Part shown: positions 8,777-15,017 of the stretch, piece after piece
Layout: each line of letters begins with the position of its first letter
Position numbering within the stretch: the first letter of the stretch is position 1
Assembly (NCBI GenBank): GCA_011523485.1
Contig: WTGR01000582.1
Location: forward strand, 1-16,827
DNA: 16,827 nucleotides
Source: Acidobacteriota bacterium
Lineage (GTDB): Bacteria > Acidobacteriota > Vicinamibacteria > Vicinamibacterales > UBA8438
Direction of reading: 5' to 3'
Notes under the pieces: model-generated
The model's input: only the letters and a program-made list of their open reading frames with translations
What the model was told of the DNA's origin: nothing
The model's database searches: none
Position numbers and translations under genes: made by a program

Positions 8777-8793
8777 CTGTCAGGACCTGTCAG
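8777..8793. promoter_or_regulatory. Direct-repeat operator candidate in the divergent region
   Basis: CTGTCAG occurs twice (8777-8783 and 8787-8793), ten bases apart, which places both copies on the same face of the helix. It lies 73-89 bases upstream of the small membrane-protein start and about 80 bases upstream of the -10 candidate of the divergent lipoprotein gene. On the minus strand each copy contains CTGACA, close to a -35 hexamer. A tandem site for the WYL regulator is a fair guess, not shown. Confidence 0.35.
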
Positions 8794-8850
8794 TGACGGA
8801 GAGGAGATGGTTGTGGAGGAACAGCGGAGTCCGCGCAGGCTGGAAACCGG

Positions 8851-8878
8851 TTCCGCAGCCCGTCGCGCGTGCTACGCT
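8851..8878 (+). promoter_or_regulatory. Promoter candidate for the lipoprotein-ArsS gene cluster
   Basis: TGCTACGCT at 8870-8878 is an extended -10 (TACGCT at 8873-8878). A poor -35 (TTCCGC, 8851-8856) is 16 bases upstream. Transcription from about 8885 gives a leader of about 38 bases with the AGGAGG of the first gene. The stretch GTGCTAC is shared with the extended -10 at 200-208. Confidence 0.4.
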
Positions 8879-8922
8879 GTGGAGAGGCACGAAAACGAGG
8901 GTTCCGCAGGAGGCGAGACGTC

Positions 8923-9921
8923 ATGCGCAGTTGGGCGTTGCTTGCAGTTTTCTTGATGGTGGGATGCGTTGCCGCTCCGGAGCCGGAGCCGGCCCCCGAG
9001 CCGGAGCCGGAGCCGAGCGCCGGCGCGATCGAGCGTCTCGATCCGTCGTTCGATAGGCTCGTCCCGCCAGACGCGGTGATCGAGCACCTGGCGGAAGGGT
9101 TCGGCTTTACCGAGGGGCCCGCCTGGGTCGATCAGGACGGTGGGTTCCTGCTGTTCAGCGACATTCCCGGCAACCGCATCGTCAAGTGGGAGCCGGACGG
9201 CACGGTCAGCGACTTCCTCGCTCCCGTCTACGAGGGCGAGCACGAGGAGGGACGCCTGGTGGGCTCGAACGGCATCATCGTCGATCCGGAAGGCGACATC
9301 GTCTTCACGGAGCATTTCAACGGCCGGATCTCGCGCATGTCGGCCGACGGCGCGCGGAGCGTGGTGGTCGACAGCTACGAGGGCGGGCGGCTGAACAGCC
9401 CCAACGATCTCGATTACCACTCGAACGGCGCGCTGTACTTCACCGACCCCGCGTACGGACTGCCGAGTCCGGAGGATCGTGTGCAGGACGTCAACGGGAT
9501 CTATCGGCTGAGTCCCGACGGCGAGCTGGCGCGTCTGGCCGAGCTGCCCGGACCCAACGGTATCGCCTTTTCGCCGGATGAGTCCCGCCTCTACGTCGCG
9601 GACAGCAGTACGCGCCAGTGGTTCGTGTATCCCCTGGCCGAGGACGGCACGCTCGGGGAGGGTGAGCTGCTCCTCGACGCCAGCGACTCCGAAGAGAGCG
9701 GCTCGGCAGACGGACTGAAGATCGACGAGCTGGGCAACCTCTGGGCGACCGGCCCGGGCGGCGTCTGGGTCATCCGGCCCGACGGCCTGCACCTGGGCAC
9801 GATCAAGCCGAGCGAGGTCCCGGCGAACGTGGCCTGGGGCGATGCCGACCGGCGCACGCTCTACATGACGGCCCGAACCGGGCTGTATCGAATTCGCGTG
9901 AACGTGGCGGGCGACCAGTAA
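8923..9921 (+). CDS. SMP-30/gluconolactonase-like beta-propeller lipoprotein
   Basis: A 332-residue exported protein whose ATG 8923 follows a perfect AGGAGG. A short hydrophobic leader ends in LMVGC, a slightly atypical lipobox with Cys15 as the lipidation site; Ala follows at +2. Residues 19-31 are an alternating Pro-Glu linker. The rest is a six-bladed propeller of the SMP-30/gluconolactonase family (PF08450). Its metal ligands are in place: E64 in TEGPAW, N161 in SPNDLD, N212 in GPNGIAFSPDE and D263 in ADGLKID. Such enzymes hydrolyse lactones or esters in a divalent-metal pocket; the substrate here is unknown. It is the first gene of a four-gene same-strand unit with the PDLQG-x-W, AhpD-like and ArsS genes, 46 bases before the next start. 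Confidence 0.88.
   Translation: MRSWALLAVFLMVGCVAAPEPEPAPEPEPEPSAGAIERLDPSFDRLVPPDAVIEHLAEGFGFTEGPAWVDQDGGFLLFSDIPGNRIVKWEPDGTVSDFLAPVYEGEHEEGRLVGSNGIIVDPEGDIVFTEHFNGRISRMSADGARSVVVDSYEGGRLNSPNDLDYHSNGALYFTDPAYGLPSPEDRVQDVNGIYRLSPDGELARLAELPGPNGIAFSPDESRLYVADSSTRQWFVYPLAEDGTLGEGELLLDASDSEESGSADGLKIDELGNLWATGPGGVWVIRPDGLHLGTIKPSEVPANVAWGDADRRTLYMTARTGLYRIRVNVAGDQ
8977..9015 (+). repeat. CCGGAG hexanucleotide tract encoding a Pro-Glu linker
   Basis: A run of CCGGAG and related hexamers, interrupted once by CCCCCGAG, encodes the alternating Pro-Glu spacer between the lipidated Cys and the propeller. Hexamer units keep the frame, so slippage would only change the linker length. Confidence 0.7.
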
Positions 9922-9967
9922 CAGTGCGGTGCAGCGGGTGTCGTTGCGGGATGGAAGGAGATCGACC

Positions 9968-10912
9968 ATGCGTCATGCATCTGTCGCGGCGTTGATCACG
10001 GCGGCTGCGGTCGTCCTCCTGGCGGCGCCGGCCGCGGCCCAGGCTCCGGATACGGGTGGCTGGACCCCGGCGCGGACGCCCTGGGGGCATCCCGACCTGC
10101 AGGGAATCTGGGATCAGACCACGGGCACGCCGCTGGAGCGTGCGGCGGAAGCGGGCGATCGTGAGTTCCTGACGGAGGAGGAGGCGGCCGAGCGGGAGCG
10201 GCTGCGGTTCGCGGCGTTCGACGCGGCGCCGCGGCAGGGCAGCCCGGGCAACTACGGATCGCAGTGGCGCGACGGTTCCCGCAACGCGCTGACCCGCACG
10301 TCTCTCATCGTCGACCCGCCGGACGGGCGCATCCCGCCGCGAACACCGGCGGCTGAGCGGAGAGCGGCGGAGAACCAGGCACGCCGGCGCGATCATCCGG
10401 CCGACTCCTGGGAGGACCGCAATCTGTGGGAGCGCTGCATCACCCGCGGCACGCCGCGTGTTCCCAACAACTACAACAGCAACATCCTCATCCTGCAGAC
10501 GCCGGACGCAGTGGTCCTGCTGAACGAGATGATCAACGAGACGCGCGTGGTCAGCCTCGACGGGCGGCCCCACCTGGGACCCGGCATCCGACTCTGGAAC
10601 GGCGATTCCCGCGGCCACTGGGAGGGGGACACGCTGGTGGTGCAGACCACCAACTTCAGCGCCAGGCAGCAGTTCCGGGGTCTTCCCGTCGACGGTCTGC
10701 GGCTGGTGGAACGGTTCACCCGCACGGGTCCGGATCGGATGGACTACGAGATGACGCTCGACGACCCGGCGATGTACACGCGCACCTGGACCGTCGTGCT
10801 GCCGATGACCGAGACCGGCGGGCCGATCTTCGAGTACGCGTGCCACGAGGGGAACTACGGCATGGAGGGGATCCTCGCCGGTCACCGTGCCGAGGAGCGG
10901 GCACTTCGATAG
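9968..10912 (+). CDS. Secreted PDLQG-x-W family protein of unknown function, copy A
   Basis: A 314-residue exported protein. ATG 9968 has an AAGGAG site, and residues 1-25 are a Sec signal peptide ending AAAQ. The mature part starts with a conserved PDLQGIWDQTTGTPLER segment (42-58), then TSLIVDPPDGRIP (111-123), RCITRGTPR, WNGDSRGHWEGDTLVV (210-225), LVERFTRTGPD and ACHEGNYG near the end (C292). It has a full-length paralogue at 15018-16010. I know the family as common, uncharacterised secreted proteins of Acidobacteriota and similar bacteria; no catalytic function is established. The dense conserved Trp, Asp, Glu and His suggest an enzyme or ligand-binding fold. It follows the lipoprotein by 46 bases and precedes the AhpD-like gene by only 9, so co-transcription is very likely. 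Confidence 0.85.
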   Translation: MRHASVAALITAAAVVLLAAPAAAQAPDTGGWTPARTPWGHPDLQGIWDQTTGTPLERAAEAGDREFLTEEEAAERERLRFAAFDAAPRQGSPGNYGSQWRDGSRNALTRTSLIVDPPDGRIPPRTPAAERRAAENQARRRDHPADSWEDRNLWERCITRGTPRVPNNYNSNILILQTPDAVVLLNEMINETRVVSLDGRPHLGPGIRLWNGDSRGHWEGDTLVVQTTNFSARQQFRGLPVDGLRLVERFTRTGPDRMDYEMTLDDPAMYTRTWTVVLPMTETGGPIFEYACHEGNYGMEGILAGHRAEERALR

Positions 10913-10921
10913 GCAGCCGTC

Positions 10922-11257
10922 ATGCACGACACGTATTACCACCCGAAGGACCTCGAGCATTTCGCTCACGTCGGCAAGAACCGTCCGGAGCTGGCGGAGA
11001 AGTTCTTCGCCTGGTACAACGCGGTGTTCGAGGACGGAGCGCTGTCGGCGCGGGAGAAGTCGCTGATCGCCCTGGCGGTCGCGCACGCCGTGCAGTGTCC
11101 CTACTGCATCGACGCCTACAGCACCGACGCGCTGGAGAAGGGCGCCGACCTCGATCAGATGACCGAGGCGGTGCACGTGGCGTCGGCCATCCGCGGCGGC
11201 GCCTCGCTCGTCCACGGGGTGCAGATGCGCAACCACGCCGAGCGGGTCGGCATGTGA
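10922..11257 (+). CDS. AhpD/carboxymuconolactone-decarboxylase-like protein, arsenosugar-cluster type
   Basis: A compact 111-residue all-helical protein of the AhpD-like superfamily. The redox motif C59-P-Y-C62 follows LIALAVAHAVQ and is followed by IDAYSTDALEKGA. The proton-relay His found three residues after the CxxC in AhpD is Tyr66 here, while His55, Glu83, His85 and His98 surround the likely active site. Length and the CPYCIDAY motif match the small peroxidase-like protein annotated next to ArsS in arsenosugar loci (TIGR04169, from memory). It begins nine bases after the PDLQG-x-W gene and is followed 83 bases on by the radical SAM gene, as in those loci. A thiol-disulphide or peroxidase role supporting ArsS is inferred. 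Confidence 0.85.
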   Translation: MHDTYYHPKDLEHFAHVGKNRPELAEKFFAWYNAVFEDGALSAREKSLIALAVAHAVQCPYCIDAYSTDALEKGADLDQMTEAVHVASAIRGGASLVHGVQMRNHAERVGM

Positions 11258-11340
11258 AGCGCCGGCGCACCGCGGTGGCGAGCCTGTCCGCGGACGCCCC
11301 GCGGGTGGCGGGCTCGACGAGGTCAGGTTGGTGAAGGGCC

Positions 11341-12390
11341 ATGGCTAGCACGCTCCCCTCGCTCGTTTCGCGGCAGCTTCCGCTGGCTTCGTCCCGCGAG
11401 CAGTTGGCGACGCTGCACCGCCTCCCGCTGGCGCGCGAGTTCCCGGAGGCGCTCGACGAGATCGGTCTGCATCCCCTGCGGCCGACCGGCATCGAGATCC
11501 TGCAGATCAACGTCGGCAAGCTCTGCAACCAGACCTGCGCGCACTGCCACGTCGACGCCGGACCGGACCGCCGGGAGGTCATGAGCCGCGAAACGATGGC
11601 CCAGTGCGTCGAGGTGCTGGAGCGCACCGCGATCCCGACGGTCGACGTCACCGGCGGCGCCCCGGAGCTCAACCCCCGCTTCCGCTGGCTCGTCGAGCAG
11701 TGCGCGGGCCTCGGCCGTCACGTGATCGACCGCTGCAACCTGACCGTGCTCGGTCTGCCGTCGCAGGCGGATCTCGCCGGATTTCTCGCCCAGCACCGGG
11801 TCGAGGTGGTCTGCTCGTTGCCGCACTACCGTCGGCTCAACACCGACAGGCAGCGGGGAGACGGCGTGTTCGACAAGTCGATTGCCGGCCTGAAGAAGCT
11901 GAACGCGCTCGGCTACGGCGACGAGTCGTCGGGGCTGCGCCTCGTCCTGGTGACGAACCCGGTCGGGGCGTACCTGCCGGCGGGGCAAGCGTCGTTGGAG
12001 CGGGAGTGGAAGCGCGAGCTCGACCGGCTGTACGGCATCCGGTTCAACGCGCTCCATACCATCACCAACATGCCGATCAGCCGTTTTCTGGAATGGCTGG
12101 TCGACTCCGCCAACCTCGAGCGCTACATGGAGCGGCTGGTCACGAGCTACAACCCGGCCGCCGCGCGCGGGGTGATGTGCCGCAACACGCTGTCCGTCGG
12201 GTGGGACGGCGTGCTCTACGACTGCGACTTCAACCAGATGCTGGACATGCCGGTCGAGTCGGGCGTCCCGCGGCACATCGCGGACTTCGATCTGGACGCG
12301 CTCGAATCGCGGTCGATCGTCGTCGACCGCCACTGCTTCGGCTGCACGGCCGGGGCCGGGTCGAGTTGCGGCGGCGCCACCGTCGCCTAG
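11341..12390 (+). CDS. arsS: Radical SAM enzyme, arsenosugar-biosynthesis ArsS type
   Basis: A 349-residue radical SAM protein. The cluster motif is C62-x3-C66-x2-C69 in GKLCNQTCAHCHVDAGP, followed by the SAM-binding VDVTGGAPELN. The C-terminal half carries a Cys-rich domain: C280 (VMCRNT), C295 (LYDCDFNQ), and the terminal CFGCTAGAGSSCGG block with C332, C335 and C343, likely auxiliary Fe-S ligands. This is the ArsS/TIGR04167 architecture. Characterised ArsS makes the 5-deoxyadenosyl product from dimethylarsenite that leads to arsenosugars. Some members are reported as selenoproteins in the C-terminal block, but here every position is Cys. The GAAGGG site fits ATG 11341. No ArsM or glycosyltransferase is adjacent, so the true substrate is open. 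The stop codon lies inside a strong hairpin. Confidence 0.88.
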   Translation: MASTLPSLVSRQLPLASSREQLATLHRLPLAREFPEALDEIGLHPLRPTGIEILQINVGKLCNQTCAHCHVDAGPDRREVMSRETMAQCVEVLERTAIPTVDVTGGAPELNPRFRWLVEQCAGLGRHVIDRCNLTVLGLPSQADLAGFLAQHRVEVVCSLPHYRRLNTDRQRGDGVFDKSIAGLKKLNALGYGDESSGLRLVLVTNPVGAYLPAGQASLEREWKRELDRLYGIRFNALHTITNMPISRFLEWLVDSANLERYMERLVTSYNPAAARGVMCRNTLSVGWDGVLYDCDFNQMLDMPVESGVPRHIADFDLDALESRSIVVDRHCFGCTAGAGSSCGGATVA

Positions 12391-12423
12391 GAGTCTGCGC
12401 CGTAGAACGGCGTAGACTCCTAG
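12387..12423. terminator. Shared hairpin between two convergent stop codons
   Basis: A 16-bp stem (12387-12402 with 12408-12423) has one G-T pair and a TAGAA loop; the arms start CTAGGAGTCT and end AGACTCCTAG. The left arm contains the arsS TAG stop (12388-12390), and the right arm ends one base before the TGA complement of the TauE/SafE gene (12424-12426). It can serve both transcripts. No T tract follows on either side. Confidence 0.75.
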
Positions 12424-13278
12424 TCAGGCTGGTTGGGCGGCAATCGGAGCCGTAGGCGGCGATTGTCGGGCGAGCGCCCCCGAAACGCCTCGCGGGCTCC
12501 GCGTCTCGGTACCGGCGGCGTCCATCCTTCCGGCGTCCTGCAGCGATCTGGCCGTGATGCCCATCCCCAGGACCAGCAGCGCGATGAAGAAGACCTGCCG
12601 GAAACGCCGCTCGGAGAGACGCCGCCGGAGGCGTTGGCCGAGCAGCATGCCGATCGCCGCCGGCCCGAGCGCCGCCGCGGACCAGGCGCCGAGCGATACG
12701 CTCAGCAGGTCGTTGTCCTGCAGCGCCACGGCCAGCGCTGCGGTCGAGACCGCGAAGAGCATGCCCATGGCCTGCACGAGCATGTCGCGCGGCAGGCCGA
12801 TCGCCTGCAGGAACATGACCCCGGGAACGACGAAGGACCCGGTCATGCCGGTCAGGATCCCGTTCACGGCGCCGATCGGCGGACCTGCCCACGTCGCCTG
12901 CCGCGCCGATAGTGCGATCCGCACGCCGGCGATGTTCGCCACGGCGTAGATCACCAGCAGCAGGCCGAGCAGCGCGGAGAGCAGCGCCGGATTCACTGCC
13001 GTCAGCGCTTCCGCGCCAAGCGGCACGGTGACCGCCGCCGCGCTCAGAAAGGGCCAGATGCGGGCGAGGACCGCGCGGGCGTGGCCGCCGGCCAGGGCCT
13101 GCCACGCATTGGTGGCGAGAGAGGGGACGAGCAGCAGGGCCATCGCGGTCGGGAGGTCGAGCACGGCCGCGAGCAGGCCGAGACTGACCGTGGGCAGGCC
13201 CAGGCCGATCACGCCCTTGACTGCGCCCGCAAGCAGGAAGGTGGTGACGATTGCCGCAATGGTCGGCGGATCGAACAT
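12424..13278 (-). CDS. TauE/SafE family sulfite/anion exporter
   Basis: A 284-residue inner-membrane protein with about eight hydrophobic segments arranged in two repeats. The first repeat opens with TIAAIVTTFLLAGAVKGVIGLGLP (6-29), the hallmark of the family with its Gly-rich turn. The second-half counterpart is GAVNGILTGMTGSFVVPGV (about 134-152). The last 30 residues are a polar, probably cytoplasmic tail. ATG 13278 is chosen because the first helix starts there; the open frame upstream is Arg-rich and non-coding, and the ribosome binding site is weak. Family members export sulfite, sulfoacetate or related organosulfonates. Lying downstream of a sulfite-oxidase-type gene on the same strand, a sulfite-related role is plausible, though a terminator separates them. 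Confidence 0.88.
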   Translation of the reverse strand: MFDPPTIAAIVTTFLLAGAVKGVIGLGLPTVSLGLLAAVLDLPTAMALLLVPSLATNAWQALAGGHARAVLARIWPFLSAAAVTVPLGAEALTAVNPALLSALLGLLLVIYAVANIAGVRIALSARQATWAGPPIGAVNGILTGMTGSFVVPGVMFLQAIGLPRDMLVQAMGMLFAVSTAALAVALQDNDLLSVSLGAWSAAALGPAAIGMLLGQRLRRRLSERRFRQVFFIALLVLGMGITARSLQDAGRMDAAGTETRSPRGVSGALARQSPPTAPIAAQPA

Positions 13279-13335
13279 GCCAGCCCGCGCGGCGCGGAGC
13301 CTGCACCGCGAGCCGCGCTCCCTCTCACACGAAGA

Positions 13336-13365
13336 AAGCCGGGGGGCGCGAGGCCCACCCGGCTT
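13336..13365 (-). terminator. Intrinsic terminator of the sulfite-oxidase-type gene
   Basis: Read on the minus strand, AAGCCGGG pairs with CCCGGCTT (13358-13365 with 13336-13343). An inner GGGC/GCCC stem (13344-13347 with 13353-13356) lies around a 5-base loop with one bulged base. The run TTTCTTC follows directly. It lies 92 bases past the molybdoenzyme stop. A smaller hairpin, CGCGAC/GTCGCG, is at 13380-13397. Confidence 0.7.
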
Positions 13366-13456
13366 CGAAGTGCGGACTGCGCGACCGTAAAGTCGCGTTG
13401 GGAATCTGCTGGTTCGAACTCTGCGGCGCAAACTCCCAGCCGGCGTCGTCCGCCGA

Positions 13457-14623
13457 CTACGCGATGATGACGTTGCGCGGGAACTGCTCGTGGGCTTCCA
13501 GGAACGTCAACTTGTCCGCGAGCCCTTCCGCGGTCGGCTGCACGTTGCCGTTCACGTCGGTCACGCGCGAGACGACCGTGTGCTCGCCGGGGGTGGCGCT
13601 CTCCCAGCGGTAGTTGAAGAACTTCCAGCCGTACTTCTCGCGCATCGTCTCCGGGTCGAGAGTCGCCGCCTGCCATTCGCCGTCGTCGATCTTCACCTCG
13701 ACCGACTCGATCGGCGTGCCGTCGTTCAGCACGACGCCGAAGACGTTGTGGGCGCCGCCGACCGCGGTGACGCGGGCGACGTACGACTTCAGATTCATCG
13801 TCGAGATGGCGGTCTCGACCCACTTCAGCTCGCCGTTGATCATCTCGCCCTTCAGCGTCCGGTACGAGCGGGCCTGCCAGCGGCCGAGGTACTGGTCCTT
13901 CTGCACGTTGATCTCGGCCACCCACTTGACGTTCGGCGCGCCGTACCAGCCGGGGACCAGCAGCCGCAACGGACGGCCCTGGTGCTCGCTGAGCGGCTCG
14001 CCGTTCATGGCGTAGGCGAGGAGCGGCTCGTCCGACAGCGCCTGATCCCGCTCGAGGCTCCGGCCGTACTGCTGCTCGACGTTGAACGGACGGCCGCGCC
14101 AGATGACTTCCTCCTCGCCGCGGTCGGCGCCGAAGAAGACGAACTCGCGCGCCGCGTCCTGCACGCCCGCCCGCTGCAGCACCGTGCGCAGGGAGACGCC
14201 GGTCCAGCGGCCGTTGCTCGACAGGCCGTTCAGCGGGCCGCGGTTGCCGGAGCACTCGAAGCCGAAGACCAGGTCGCGGCTCGGCATGGCGCGCAGGTCG
14301 TCCATCGACAGCTCCAGCGGCGTGTCGACCAGGCCGGAGACGCGCAGGCGGTACGCATCGACGTCCACGTTGGGGTGGCCGTAGTGCTGCGTCGTGAAGA
14401 ACTGGTCACGCGGCGTGAACGGGCCGTCTATCTGCCGGACGTCGATGATCCGCCGCTCGGCGTCGCGGATCCACTGCACGTCGTCCGAGACGTCGGTGAA
14501 CTGCATCAGCGTCTCGCCCTGCGCGAGCGCGGGGAACGCCCATTCGGGCATGCCGATCACGCCGAGCCCCGCCATTGCCAGGCTGCCCTTGAGAACCTCT
14601 CGACGGGTGGTTTCTTTCGCCAT
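13457..14623 (-). CDS. Tat-exported sulfite-oxidase-type molybdoenzyme
   Basis: A 388-residue protein with a Tat signal peptide: TRREVLKGSLAMAG near residues 6-19 and cleavage near ALAQG (32-36). The molybdopterin domain (Oxidored_molyb, PF00174) has the Mo-coordinating C124 in FECSGNRGP, RDQFFTTQHYGHP (72-84) and LLVPGWYGAPNVKW (221-234). The C-terminal Mo-co dimerisation domain (PF03404 type) runs from about 270, with WQAATLD and FFNYRW. It would oxidise a sulfite-like substrate in the periplasm; no cytochrome subunit is adjacent, so the electron acceptor is unknown. ATG 14623 has an AAAGGGG site; the upstream open frame lacks sense. The promoter candidate at 14722-14750 gives a leader of about 92 bases. 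Confidence 0.9.
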   Translation of the reverse strand: MAKETTRREVLKGSLAMAGLGVIGMPEWAFPALAQGETLMQFTDVSDDVQWIRDAERRIIDVRQIDGPFTPRDQFFTTQHYGHPNVDVDAYRLRVSGLVDTPLELSMDDLRAMPSRDLVFGFECSGNRGPLNGLSSNGRWTGVSLRTVLQRAGVQDAAREFVFFGADRGEEEVIWRGRPFNVEQQYGRSLERDQALSDEPLLAYAMNGEPLSEHQGRPLRLLVPGWYGAPNVKWVAEINVQKDQYLGRWQARSYRTLKGEMINGELKWVETAISTMNLKSYVARVTAVGGAHNVFGVVLNDGTPIESVEVKIDDGEWQAATLDPETMREKYGWKFFNYRWESATPGEHTVVSRVTDVNGNVQPTAEGLADKLTFLEAHEQFPRNVIIA

Positions 14624-14721
14624 GTCTGCCCCTTTCCGCCTGCGCTCACGTTTCCAGAACCGTTGCCCGTTCCGCGTTGCCGCCGTGGCGCGCGGATCAT
14701 GACGGTCGATCTCAGCCAACT

Positions 14722-14750
14722 ATCTTATCGGGAGATCCCTGCACCCGCAA
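14722..14750 (-). promoter_or_regulatory. Promoter for the sulfite-oxidase-type gene
   Basis: On the minus strand TTGCGG (14745-14750) and TAAGAT (14722-14727) are separated by exactly 17 bases, the best sigma-70-type match in the window. The predicted start is near 14715, about 92 bases before the ATG at 14623. Confidence 0.5.
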
Positions 14751-14825
14751 CCGGCCGCGCGAGACGGTGCATGGGGCAAACCCGCGGGTTGCACGGGGTT
14801 CTTCCGGCCGGCGCCACAGACCGCG

Positions 14826-14938
14826 CCCGCGTTGCGCGGAGGCGCCAGGTGCGGGAAGGTGCACGCGTACGCGCCCGCGGGTGGAGCGGCCCCGCCTGCC
14901 CGCGTTGCGCGGAAGCGCCAAGTGCGGGAAGATGCACG
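14826..14938. repeat. Two copies of a 40-bp direct repeat with an internal palindrome
   Basis: Copies at 14826-14865 and 14899-14938 (73-base period) differ at only three visible positions, all G in the first copy and A in the second. Each contains the palindrome CCGCG-TTG-CGCGG followed by a GC-rich segment ending GATGCACG or GGTGCACG. The structure is like a REP/BIME-type extragenic repeat. It lies upstream of the second PDLQG-x-W gene. Confidence 0.75.
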
Positions 14939-15017
14939 GAGCGGGTGTCCGGCAGCGGGAGTCGGGTATGCCGGTGTGCCGGTCCGGCGATCCGATGCCC
15001 GACGGGAGGTGACCATC

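Larger units (their letters stand above)
14624..15017. other. Intergenic region with promoter and duplicated element
   Basis: A 394-base divergent gap between the molybdoenzyme and the second PDLQG-x-W gene. It contains the minus-strand promoter at 14722-14750 and two copies of a 40-base element. Open frames crossing it are rich in Arg and Ala and show no domain, so I treat it as non-coding. I could not find a convincing promoter for the plus-strand gene. Confidence 0.6.

Noticed and set aside
12340..12390. Selenocysteine insertion in the ArsS C-terminus
   Set aside because: All positions of the block are encoded by TGC and no in-frame TGA precedes the TAG stop, so the downstream hairpin is better read as a terminator than as a SECIS element.
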